From positions 62,001 through 126,000 of the forward strand of contig NZ_BQID01000009.1 in NCBI RefSeq assembly GCF_021602345.1: DNA of 64,000 nt, written 5' to 3'. Positions 20,980-28,866 of the stretch are shown piece by piece. Each line of letters starts with the position of its first letter. Position 1 is the first letter of the stretch. The DNA is from Pseudomonas pharyngis. GTDB taxonomy: Bacteria; Pseudomonadota; Gammaproteobacteria; Pseudomonadales; Pseudomonadaceae. The position numbers were made by a program, and so were the translations under genes. Below the pieces are notes generated by a model, which was not told the origin of the DNA, did no database searches, and saw only the letters and a list, made by a program, of their open reading frames with translations.

Positions 20980-21237
20980 ATGACTTATTTGATCGACGCC
21001 TGGCTGGATCGCCCGCATCCGTACCTCAGGATCCTGCATCGGGAAACCGGTGAAGTCTGTGCCGTACTGGAAGAAGAAGCCCTGCATGAACTGCAGGATC
21101 AAGGGGATCTGGATGTCAGCGGCCTGAGTTCCAGCGAGCCATTGGTGCTCAAGGAGCTGGTGCGCAATCTGTTCCTGTTCTGCTATGCCCGGGCCTTGCG
21201 CCCGACCAGTGAACTGCACAACAAGATCGAAGTATGA
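20980..21237 (+). CDS. Small acidic protein of unknown function, predicted iron-repressed
   Basis: The ATG at 20980 (MTYLIDAWLDRPHPYLRILH) has GGAG nine bases upstream; in-frame ATGs at 20965 and 20971 are poorer. The product is 85 aa, soluble and acidic, with no signal peptide or obvious metal motif. It occupies the position of PAO1 PA4570 (from memory), an uncharacterised gene reported as strongly induced by iron starvation. Only two or three cysteines are present, and they do not form a recognisable site. The upstream Fur-like box supports iron control. Function unknown. Confidence 0.8.
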   Translation: MTYLIDAWLDRPHPYLRILHRETGEVCAVLEEEALHELQDQGDLDVSGLSSSEPLVLKELVRNLFLFCYARALRPTSELHNKIEV

Positions 21238-21286
21238 GAACGGCGGAGAAACCCTGCACAAGCCACGCTTGTGCAGGGTAACGGGA

Positions 21287-21904
21287 TTACAGAACGTCGA
21301 GCAGCTCGACGTCGAACACCAGAACGCTGTGCGGCGGGATGCTGCCAACGCCTTGAGCGCCGTAAGCCAGTTCGCTCGGCACGTACAGACGCCATTTGCT
21401 GCCGGCATTCATCAGTTGCAGGGCTTCGGTCCAGCCAGCGATAACGCCGCCCACCGGGAATTCAGCCGGCTGGCCACGCTCGTAGGAGCTGTCGAACACA
21501 GTGCCGTCGATCAGCGTGCCGTGGTAGTGAGTACGCACGGTGTCTTCACGGGATGGCTTGGCGCCTTCACCTTGAGTCAGCACTTCGAACTGCAGGCCGG
21601 AAGCCAGGGTGGTGATGCCTTCTTTCTTGGCGTTTTCAGCCAGGAATGCCAGGCCTTCGCCGGCGGCGGCTTCAGCTTTGGCAGCGGCTTCGGCTTGCAT
21701 GATCTCGCGGATCACCTTGAAGCTGGCGGACATGGCTTCCTGGCTTACACGGCTTTCCTTACCGGCGAATGCGTCGGTCAGACCGGCCAGGATGGCGTCC
21801 AGGCTGACACCCGGTGGCGGGTTGTCGCGCAGCTGGTCACCCAGCTGACGGCCGATACCGTAGCTGACGCGGGTTTCGTCGGTGGACAGATTTACTTCGG
21901 ACAT
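21287..21904 (-). CDS. fklB: FKBP-type peptidyl-prolyl isomerase FklB (FKBP22)
   Basis: The start at 21904 (MSEVNLSTDETRVSYGIGRQ) gives 205 aa. An alpha-helical dimerisation domain (residues 1-95) is followed by an FKBP domain with DTVRTHYHGTLIDGTVFDSS and PSELAYGAQGVGSIPPHSVL. Most Mip-type active-site aromatic residues are kept. With no signal peptide it should be cytoplasmic, like E. coli FklB. It is transcribed toward the convergent small iron-regulated gene. Confidence 0.94.
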   Translation of the reverse strand: MSEVNLSTDETRVSYGIGRQLGDQLRDNPPPGVSLDAILAGLTDAFAGKESRVSQEAMSASFKVIREIMQAEAAAKAEAAAGEGLAFLAENAKKEGITTLASGLQFEVLTQGEGAKPSREDTVRTHYHGTLIDGTVFDSSYERGQPAEFPVGGVIAGWTEALQLMNAGSKWRLYVPSELAYGAQGVGSIPPHSVLVFDVELLDVL

Positions 21905-22030
21905 GACACTGCTCCGCTGTGCGGACGGCCTCAGGACCTGCCGTGCGTACACAGCGCGTCCCGGCGCGCCCGGAACCAAAAGGGCGAGCAGACTAGCACA
22001 GATGTTCCGGCATTGATCAGGCCCCAGGGC

Positions 22031-22336
22031 CTACAGCGCGGATCGCCAGGCCAGCGGCACCTTCAGGCTTTCTTCGGCACTGGCGCCAAGACCGCACATT
22101 TCATCGTGCACCGAGGTATGCACCAGGTTGAACGGCAGCACCGGAAAGTTATGCAGCACATCCCGGGCATGCTCGACCGAACGCAGCGTCAGCATATTCC
22201 CCTGCGGATCGCTCAGCGGATACGCCGCGCCATGCATCCGGGCCTCAAGCAGATAGATCCCGCCTTCCATGGAGATCAGGTTCAGTTCGTCGACCTTTCT
22301 GGCGACGGCAAACGCATTCAACTCTTGCAGGTTCAT
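22031..22336 (-). CDS. DUF6482-like small protein
   Basis: The 101-aa protein starts MNLQELNAFAVARKVDELNL with GAGGTG about six bases upstream. It is soluble, with an alpha-beta pattern and no catalytic motif I can name. It resembles the Pseudomonas family DUF6482, sometimes mislabelled as a metal transporter ATPase; it has no Walker motif, so that label is not supported. It lies between yqhA and fklB on the same strand, the place of PA4573 in PAO1 (from memory). Function unknown. Confidence 0.75.
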   Translation of the reverse strand: MNLQELNAFAVARKVDELNLISMEGGIYLLEARMHGAAYPLSDPQGNMLTLRSVEHARDVLHNFPVLPFNLVHTSVHDEMCGLGASAEESLKVPLAWRSAL

Positions 22337-22415
22337 GAACGCACCTCACGCGGTGACGAGCCTTGAGACCTACAGGGATATGCCTCGGCGGATCAAAGCA
22401 CAAGCCACAAACGAC

Positions 22416-22451
22416 ACCGCCCGTCTGTTTCGCAACAGACGGGCGGTTTTG
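22416..22451. terminator. Strong hairpin downstream of the UPF0114 gene
   Basis: ACCGCCCGTCTGTT at 22416-22429 pairs exactly with AACAGACGGGCGGT at 22434-22447 around a four-base loop. The T-run is on the plus strand, but the only adjacent gene ending here is on the minus strand, so it may stabilise or end that transcript. Confidence 0.6.
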
Positions 22452-22471
22452 TTACAGCAATCGTCAGCTCA

Positions 22472-22960
22472 TCAGTGCTTGGTGAGCTTGTCCAGATAAC
22501 CCATGGCAAACGCCGAGATCACGAAGGTCATGTGGATGATCACGTACCACATCAGGTGCTCGGGATCGACGTTCTTGGCATCCATGAAGATCCGCAGCAG
22601 ATGGATCGAAGAGATTGCAACGATCGACGCCGCCACTTTCATCTTCAGCGACGAGGAGTCCATGGTGCCCAGCCAGCTGAGCTTTTCCTTGCCTTCATCG
22701 ATATTCAGCTCGGACACGAAGTTCTCGTAGCCGGAAATCATCACCATCACCAGCAAGCCACCGACCAGCGCCATGTCGATCAGCGACAGCAGCACCAGAA
22801 TCAGCTCGGACTCGGCCATGGAGAAAACGTTGGGAATGACATGAAACACTTCCTGGAAGAATTTCAATGCCAGCGCCAGCAGCCCCAGGGACAGCCCGAT
22901 GTAGATCGGCGCCAGCAGCCAGCGCGTGGCGTACATTGCATTTTCGATAAAGCGTTCCAT
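22472..22960 (-). CDS. UPF0114/YqhA family inner-membrane protein
   Basis: The 162-aa protein has three or four membrane segments: around residues 10-33, 52-75, 107-125 and 137-157. It matches the TIGR00645/YqhA family from its first residues ([20 protein letters not shown]). The family is widespread in proteobacteria and its function is unknown. The soluble loop [19 protein letters not shown] lies between segments two and three. It is transcribed away from the large lipoprotein gene at 23123. Confidence 0.9.
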   Translation of the reverse strand: MERFIENAMYATRWLLAPIYIGLSLGLLALALKFFQEVFHVIPNVFSMAESELILVLLSLIDMALVGGLLVMVMISGYENFVSELNIDEGKEKLSWLGTMDSSSLKMKVAASIVAISSIHLLRIFMDAKNVDPEHLMWYVIIHMTFVISAFAMGYLDKLTKH

Positions 22961-23122
22961 TGACTCTCACACAAGAAGGGTTGAAATCGGCGGCGAGTAT
23001 ACCAGCCGCCCATGACAGCCAGAAACCGCCCGGAAATCCGCCACCTGCGTGTGTGTGTCAAAGTTTTTCTGCTAGTGTCCAAACCATTGACAGCCCAGCG
23101 ACAGTGCACAGGACGACTGGAA

Positions 23123-24952
23123 ATGGATGTGCGATTGCCGATAACGACTGCCGGAATTTGCTTTGCCCTGTTGCTTGGCGGGTGTTCGCCCGGCGATGAA
23201 AAGCCTGCCGTCAGCCTCGAGGAAAAGACCGCGCAGTTCGAGCAGTCGCTGGACGCCATCACCGACCCCAAACTCAAGGACGCCGTGACCGAACTCGGCG
23301 GTTCGCTGCTGTTGCTCGAACGCGCGCAACAGAAGCTCGACAACAAACCGTCCATTACCGAATACGGCGAAGACGCCCTCGGCGTGCTCAGGCACTACCC
23401 CACGCCGCAGACGCTGGTCGATACCTTCATCAACGGCCTGTTCGTGCTGCACAAGGATTCCAGTTCCGATTACCTCACCGATCTGCAACCGGTGTTCCCC
23501 TTCAATCTCAACATCCCCGGCGGCTTTCTGTTCCCCCATGGCGTGGAGTGGCACTCGGTGACCCTGAGCAACAAACGGGTGATTGCCTATCAACCGGAAT
23601 GGTCGGAAACCGATCCGGGCATTCAGCTCAGTCCTTCCAGCTCCAACGTCACCAACCCCGATGACCTGACTGTCACTTACCCGTTCATCGAAGGGCTGAA
23701 TGTCGACAAGAAGAACCTGCCGCGCCCGGTCAGCCTGCAAGGCCAGGTGGAAGTCATCGTCCCGAAACGCCTGCACAGTTTCAATCTGGATAAAAAGGAC
23801 GTCGGCCAGACCCGCTCCGATGGCAACCTCAGCGTGACCTTGCTGAAACTGGACACACACTACGCCGAACTCGAGTTCAGCAACCAACTGCCGCTCGCCC
23901 CGGAAGTCGCCAATACCCGGCTCAATCCGTTGATCGTCCAGGCCCGCGATTCGACGGGCCAGTTTCTGGTGCGCGCCGGCGCCATCAATGAAAACCCCGA
24001 GCAGGTGGCGTTCTATCAAAAGCAGCTGGCCTACCTGCAACAGCAAAAAGCCTGGAGCGAGACGCTGGAAAAAAAGCTGGACGATGAACAACAGGCCTTT
24101 GAACAGCAGCATCCGCGCCACTACAACAAGGTGTACTTCAACGGCCCGATCGACACCCTCGAAGTCAGCCTGCTGGATTTTTCCGAAGCAACCGTCACCC
24201 GCAAGGCGCTGGATTTGCCCGTGCGCGAATTCGATCCGCACACCACGGAAAAAACCGTGCAGCCGCTCGACCTGCCGATCACCGTCTACGATGACCTCGC
24301 GCCCGACTGGCTCAAGGGCGCGTCCCTGACTGAAGAACAGCTGAAAAGCGGCGTTCATATCCGTCAGTCGGTTGAAGAGCCGAGCGCCGCGCGCATCGAA
24401 TTCGACCACCGCAAAACCTTCAACGATGAAATGCTCGGCGACGACTTCAGCCCCGGCGAAAGCCCGGTGACGTTCTTCACTGAAAAACACAATGGCAAAC
24501 TCGACGAGCCGATCGAACTGCCGCCCGAGGCGTATCAGGTCGACCCGCTGCAGGCGACCATCACCTACGACCTGAACCTGTTCCCGGAAACCCCGGCGAT
24601 TGCCGTCGGCTCGATGCCGTTGTTCCTGGCCACGGTGGACAAACAGGCTTATGAAGCCAAGGCCCTGCCTAAAGGTCTGGAAATCAGGAACAACGCGTTG
24701 GTGGTGGATTTGAAGCGATTCCCCGCCAACGAATGGCGATTCTTCGTCAAGGACGACAGCGGTCATTACCTGAAGCGGATTCTGTCGGTCAGCCACGACG
24801 CGAGCACGGAAGGGCCGGCGTTATTCGGCGTGCATTATTTCTACGGCCGTCCGACGCACGTTGAAACCTACCAGCGAACCGACCTCGCCACCGTGCAATA
24901 CGGCTTTGAGGTCAAACTCGACAAGGCGCAGACCCAGGGCGCTGCGCCCTGA
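23123..24952 (+). CDS. Large lipoprotein of unknown function
   Basis: The ATG at 23123 (MDVRLPITTAGICFALLLGG) opens a lipoprotein signal with Cys21 as the acylation site (LLLGGCSPG). The product is 609 aa. The following residue is Ser, so sorting to the outer membrane is expected. The body is rich in beta structure, with a short coiled-coil stretch near residues 300-335 (EQVAFYQKQLAYLQQQ). No catalytic motif is recognised. It holds the place of PA4575 in PAO1 (from memory). It is divergent from the UPF0114 gene and has no operon partner. Confidence 0.82.
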   Translation: MDVRLPITTAGICFALLLGGCSPGDEKPAVSLEEKTAQFEQSLDAITDPKLKDAVTELGGSLLLLERAQQKLDNKPSITEYGEDALGVLRHYPTPQTLVDTFINGLFVLHKDSSSDYLTDLQPVFPFNLNIPGGFLFPHGVEWHSVTLSNKRVIAYQPEWSETDPGIQLSPSSSNVTNPDDLTVTYPFIEGLNVDKKNLPRPVSLQGQVEVIVPKRLHSFNLDKKDVGQTRSDGNLSVTLLKLDTHYAELEFSNQLPLAPEVANTRLNPLIVQARDSTGQFLVRAGAINENPEQVAFYQKQLAYLQQQKAWSETLEKKLDDEQQAFEQQHPRHYNKVYFNGPIDTLEVSLLDFSEATVTRKALDLPVREFDPHTTEKTVQPLDLPITVYDDLAPDWLKGASLTEEQLKSGVHIRQSVEEPSAARIEFDHRKTFNDEMLGDDFSPGESPVTFFTEKHNGKLDEPIELPPEAYQVDPLQATITYDLNLFPETPAIAVGSMPLFLATVDKQAYEAKALPKGLEIRNNALVVDLKRFPANEWRFFVKDDSGHYLKRILSVSHDASTEGPALFGVHYFYGRPTHVETYQRTDLATVQYGFEVKLDKAQTQGAAP

Positions 24953-24973
24953 TCGGCGCTGATGATCGGCACT

Positions 24974-25303
24974 CTAGTGATCGAAAGTGCCGATGCTGCG
25001 TCCGCGTCCACCGTTGATCTGCCGTAACTGCGCCTGCAGATGCAACGACCAGATCTGTGGATCATTGGCCAGTTGATAGCCGTGCATCGTCAGGCTTTCA
25101 ACGATGGTGTCGAGAATCGACTCGGCGGCGATCGGTCCGTGGAACGGGCCCTGGGCCTTGATGGCGGAAGGTTGTTCACCGGCCATGCCGGCGGCGAAGA
25201 GCAACGTCCACATGCCGTTATCGCCGGCCAAAGGCTTGATGGCGCATTCGATACGGGTCACGAGACCCAGGCACTGACGGGTGAGGCAGAGGTTGCGCGA
25301 CAT
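24974..25303 (-). CDS. Conserved hypothetical protein, 109 aa
   Basis: The reading frame starts MSRNLCLTRQCLGLVTRIEC and codes for 109 aa with no signal peptide or membrane segment. Codon use is GC3-rich, like that of its neighbours, which supports coding. I do not recognise the family. It stands alone between the convergent lipoprotein gene and an empty stretch. A false reading frame is still possible. Confidence 0.6.
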   Translation of the reverse strand: MSRNLCLTRQCLGLVTRIECAIKPLAGDNGMWTLLFAAGMAGEQPSAIKAQGPFHGPIAAESILDTIVESLTMHGYQLANDPQIWSLHLQAQLRQINGGRGRSIGTFDH

Positions 25304-25502
25304 GGCGGCGACCCTCGGTAAAGCCGGTGTTCAGCCCTTGCTGAAGAGCTGTTTCGATCCAGTGATACTGTCGATGTCCTTGAGCAGAGAATAGAAGAAA
25401 AGTCCGCCGCGCAAGCCGCACAGAACCAGAAGGCGCCGAATGGTCATTGTGTGAATATTGACGCCAGACTGATGGCACTTTTGCCGACGTTCGCGACAAA
25501 AC
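25304..25502. other. Intergenic stretch upstream of the 109-aa gene
   Basis: About 200 bases between the start of the 109-aa gene and the terminator at 25503. I see no convincing gene or operator here. A 61-codon minus-strand frame (25331-25516) overlaps the terminator and lacks a ribosome site. Confidence 0.5.
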
Positions 25503-25532
25503 AAAAACGGGAGCAAAGGCTCCCGTTTTTTT
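25503..25532. terminator. Terminator downstream of the Lon-like protease
   Basis: AAAAACGGGAG pairs with CTCCCGTTTTTTT around a six-base loop. T-runs exist in both directions; it lies 15 bases after the stop of the minus-strand protease gene. Confidence 0.85.
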
Positions 25533-25546
25533 GACTGCCGCCTGAC

Positions 25547-27985
25547 TTAAGCCGGCTTGGCCTCCGCCAGCGCCTCCTGCGCCAGTTCCTTCTCGGCCTC
25601 TTTCAGATCCTCTTCGCTGATCATCTCGGCAATCACTCGCAGACGCTCCACCACCCGCGCGTTGACGCTGCCTTCCGGGAATTCGCCCTCTTCGTTCGGC
25701 TCACCGGCCGGCTCGCCCACCAGCAGGCTCAACGCTTCGTCGGCCTGACGCACCGCGTAAACGTGGAACTGCCCGGCACGCACCGCCGCCAGCACCTTTT
25801 CATCAAGCATCAGCGTGGCAACGTTGGCCTGGGGAATGATCGCGCCCTGCTCGCCCGTCAGCCCGCGTGCTTCGCAGAGACGGAAGAAGCCTTCGATCTT
25901 CTCGTTGACCCCGCCCACCGCCTGCACTTCACCGAACTGGTTGATCGAACCGGTAATCGCGAAGCACTGCTTGAGCGGGGTTTTCGACAACGCCGAAATC
26001 AGTGTGCACGCCTCGCCCAGCGACGCACTGTCGCCATCGACGTAGCCGTAGGATTGCTCCAGCGCGATGCTCGCGGAAATCGCCAGCGGGAATTCCTGGG
26101 CGTAACGGCTGCCCAGATACCCGGTGAGAATCATCACGCCCTTGGAATGGATCGGCTGACCGAGATTGACCTCGCGCTCGATGTCGACGATGCCGCTGCC
26201 GCCCGGGTACACCGTGGCGGAAATCCGCGCCGGCACGCCGAACGCCGAGTCGCCGACTTCGAGCACGGTCAGGCCGTTGCACTTGCCGACTGCGGCGCCG
26301 TCGGTGTCGATCAGAATGATCCCCGCCAGCATGTCGTCGAGAATCCGCGCCGACACCCGGCCGGTGCGGGTGGCCTTGGCCTTCAGGGCACGCTCGATGT
26401 GGCCGGCGTCGGTCATTTCATCGTTGGCCAGGTGCCGGATGAAATCCGCCTCGCTGACCAGTTGGAACAGATCGCCGATCCGTGCCGACAAGCGCCCCTG
26501 GTGTTCGGCCAAACGCGCGCTGTAAGTTGCCAGACGCGCCACCGCGTCGGCGGTCAACGGTGCCATGCCTTCTTCGGAAGTGCGGGTTTTAAGCAACTGG
26601 GCGAACTGCTCCAGGCTTTCGTCGACCATCGGGATGTCTTCGTCGAAGTCCACCAGAACACGGAACATCTCCTGGAAGTCCGGATCAAGGTCCTGCAGCG
26701 TGTAATACAGCTGACGCGCGCCGATGATGATCACTTTGACCTGCAACGGAATGTGCTGCGGGTTGAGCGTCATGGTGGCGAAACGGCCCATCTCGCCCAG
26801 CGGCGATTCCATCTTCAGCTTGCGCGATTGCAGGGCGCGCTTGAGCGCATCCCAGACAAACGGCTCGCCGAGCATTTTTTCCGCTTCAAGAATCAGGAAA
26901 CCACCGTTGGCGCGGTGCAACGCCCCCGGACGCAACTGGCGATAGGTGGTGTAGAGCGCGCCCTGATCGGTGGTGTACTCGATGCGGCCGAACAGGTTTT
27001 CGTAGGTCGGATGCGGCTCGAAGACCACCGGCGCACCGCCGCTGGCCGGATGGCCGACCACCAGGCTCGGGGCGTATTGCTCTTCCAGCAGCTTGCGTGC
27101 GACGGCGTCGGTCTTGCTGTCATCGACCAGTTGCTCGACCACGGTTTTCAGCAGATAGACCTGCATCGCTTGCAGGTAACCGCAGACGGCCGCATTTTCC
27201 GCGTACTTTTCCGACAGCGGTGCGAGCAAGGGCTGCAAGGCCAGGGTGATGGTTTCTTCGTTGAGCTGACGCAGCTGGTTGCTCGACTCGCGCTTCCATT
27301 GCGGCAGGCTCGCCAATTCTTCGTTCAGGCGTTCTTCGAGACCGGAGATGTCATCATGAAAACGCTCGCGTTCGGTTTCCGGCAATTGGGCGAACTCGGC
27401 TTCATCCAGCGCCTTGCCTTCAAGCATCGGGGTGAAGGCGATGTTGCTGCTGTCGCGGTACAGGGCGACGTCTTTTTCCAGGGCCAGACGTTCGATGACA
27501 TCCAGCGCCTTGTCGTAGCGCTGGTTGAAGGCGCGGTCGATGGCGCTTTTCTTCTGCTGGTAGGACGGGTGCTCGAACACCGCAGGAAAGGTCGCCAGCA
27601 GGTTGTCGATGAGGCCGTTGATGTCGCCGATGAAAGCAGCGGCGCTGCCCGATGGCAGCTCCAAAGCGCGGGGTTCGCGCGGCTCATCGAAATTGTTGAC
27701 GTAGACCCAGTCCGCCGGGGTCTGCAGGCGTTTGCCTTCGGCCTTCAGGTAGCGTTTGACGAACGAGAAACGGCCGGTGCCGGGCTCGCCCATGACAAAT
27801 ACGTTGTAACCGGGGCGTGGCATGGCCACACCGAACTGCAAGGCTTCGACCGCACGTTCCTGGCCGAGCACACCGCGAAAGGGCTCCAGATCATTGGTGG
27901 TAGTGAAGCTGAACTGTTCAGCGGAAAACGGACGGGTCAGCGCTTCGGGCGCTAGACGCAAGCTGGCAGCAACAGGATCAGGCAT
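25547..27985 (-). CDS. ATP-dependent Lon-family protease with AAA_32 domain
   Basis: The 812-aa protein joins an N-terminal AAA_32-type ATPase region to a C-terminal Lon S16 protease domain. The Walker A region reads GEPGTGRFS near residue 65, with Arg where Lys is usual. The catalytic Ser is in GDSASLGEACTLI and the catalytic Lys in GGVNEKIEGFFRLC. It lacks the LAN domain of classical Lon and resembles the PA4576/LonB-like group. These are cytosolic proteases of mostly undefined substrate range. The gene stands alone. Confidence 0.88.
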   Translation of the reverse strand: MPDPVAASLRLAPEALTRPFSAEQFSFTTTNDLEPFRGVLGQERAVEALQFGVAMPRPGYNVFVMGEPGTGRFSFVKRYLKAEGKRLQTPADWVYVNNFDEPREPRALELPSGSAAAFIGDINGLIDNLLATFPAVFEHPSYQQKKSAIDRAFNQRYDKALDVIERLALEKDVALYRDSSNIAFTPMLEGKALDEAEFAQLPETERERFHDDISGLEERLNEELASLPQWKRESSNQLRQLNEETITLALQPLLAPLSEKYAENAAVCGYLQAMQVYLLKTVVEQLVDDSKTDAVARKLLEEQYAPSLVVGHPASGGAPVVFEPHPTYENLFGRIEYTTDQGALYTTYRQLRPGALHRANGGFLILEAEKMLGEPFVWDALKRALQSRKLKMESPLGEMGRFATMTLNPQHIPLQVKVIIIGARQLYYTLQDLDPDFQEMFRVLVDFDEDIPMVDESLEQFAQLLKTRTSEEGMAPLTADAVARLATYSARLAEHQGRLSARIGDLFQLVSEADFIRHLANDEMTDAGHIERALKAKATRTGRVSARILDDMLAGIILIDTDGAAVGKCNGLTVLEVGDSAFGVPARISATVYPGGSGIVDIEREVNLGQPIHSKGVMILTGYLGSRYAQEFPLAISASIALEQSYGYVDGDSASLGEACTLISALSKTPLKQCFAITGSINQFGEVQAVGGVNEKIEGFFRLCEARGLTGEQGAIIPQANVATLMLDEKVLAAVRAGQFHVYAVRQADEALSLLVGEPAGEPNEEGEFPEGSVNARVVERLRVIAEMISEEDLKEAEKELAQEALAEAKPA

Positions 27986-28285
27986 CGGGCTTCCTTAACA
28001 ATCAGGCGGGGCAGATAGCGGCATTCTGGCGCTGCCCGAGCCCCACTGGCAAGGCGCGCCACACGACAAAGCATAGACAACCGCCCTGCACGCGGCGCCG
28101 CCCCGTGAAACCGGGGTTTATTCCAAATATTGTGCAAAAACTCACGGAACCCTCGGAACGTGCCTAAACTCCAAACTGCGCGGCTGGAACTAATACCGGC
28201 CCACTGGCTTCGTCTGGATCTGTTTCGTACAGAGCTTGGGGGCCAGAACCCTGTCCATTGGTATGCACACAAAGAGAACAAAGCT
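27986..28285. other. Intergenic region upstream of DUF3015 gene
   Basis: Three hundred bases between two divergent genes. A hairpin, CCCCG-TGAAA-CGGGG-like, lies near 28104-28117. I found no convincing promoter pair or known operator, although the promoters of both genes must lie here. Confidence 0.4.
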
Positions 28286-28774
28286 ATGAAACGGATTCTT
28301 CTCGGTACTCTCTTCACCGCTGTATCCATCAACGCCATGGCGCAAGCTCCAGGCGGCCCGGATTGCGGTTGGGGCAACATGCTGTTCGAAGGTCAGCGTG
28401 GCACCCCGGCACACTTCCTGGCATCCACCACCAACGGCACCTCCGGCAACGCGACGTTCGGCATGACGTCCGGCACCAACGGCTGCTCCACCAACGCTTC
28501 GCTGACCTATGGCGGCAAATCCTGGTTTGCCATGAATGGCATGATGAATGAGCTGTCCGAAGACATGGCAAAAGGCAACGGCGAAGCGCTGACGACCTAT
28601 GCCGTGGTACTGGGCGTGGCGCCGGAAGACCGTGCGCACTTCGCCGCCGTCACTCACGAGCACTTCCAGCAGATCTTCAGCAAGGCTGACGTGACCGCTG
28701 AAGACGTGCATACCAACACCCTGGCCGTTCTGAAGGCAGACCCACGTCTGGCCAAGTACGCGACTCAGGCTTAA
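28286..28774 (+). CDS. DUF3015 family secreted protein
   Basis: The ATG at 28286 opens a 162-aa protein with a signal peptide (MKRILLGTLFTAVSINAMAQ) cut after AQA. Mature sequence features include PDCGWGNMLFEG, a Thr/Ser/Gly-rich segment with TNGCSTNASL, and a C-terminal helical region. The two cysteines probably form a disulfide in the periplasm. DUF3015 proteins are exported and have no known function. It precedes the DUF4105/Lnb-like gene on the same strand, with a terminator between them. Confidence 0.87.
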   Translation: MKRILLGTLFTAVSINAMAQAPGGPDCGWGNMLFEGQRGTPAHFLASTTNGTSGNATFGMTSGTNGCSTNASLTYGGKSWFAMNGMMNELSEDMAKGNGEALTTYAVVLGVAPEDRAHFAAVTHEHFQQIFSKADVTAEDVHTNTLAVLKADPRLAKYATQA

Positions 28775-28783
28775 GCTCGACCC

Positions 28784-28813
28784 ACCCGCTTCCTTCGGGA
28801 AGCGGGTTTTATT
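28784..28813 (+). terminator. Terminator of the DUF3015 gene
   Basis: ACCCGCTTCC pairs with GGAAGCGGGT, with TTCG-like loop bases, and is followed by TTTATTTTTT. It lies nine bases after the stop codon. Confidence 0.85.
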
Positions 28814-28866
28814 TTTTCGGCCCGCCCTTCCTGGGCTTTGTTTCTTTTCGACTTAAGTTGCCATTT

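Noticed and set aside
23072-24796. A 574-codon minus-strand frame
   Set aside because: It lies opposite the lipoprotein gene, which has a lipobox and sense codon bias; the antisense frame has neither.
25331-25516. A 61-codon minus-strand frame with a hydrophobic C-terminus
   Set aside because: Its start is inside the terminator stem at 25503-25532, and there is no ribosome site.
28180-28225. AlgU-type GAACT ... TCTGG pair before the DUF3015 gene
   Set aside because: The spacing is about 20 bases rather than 16-17.
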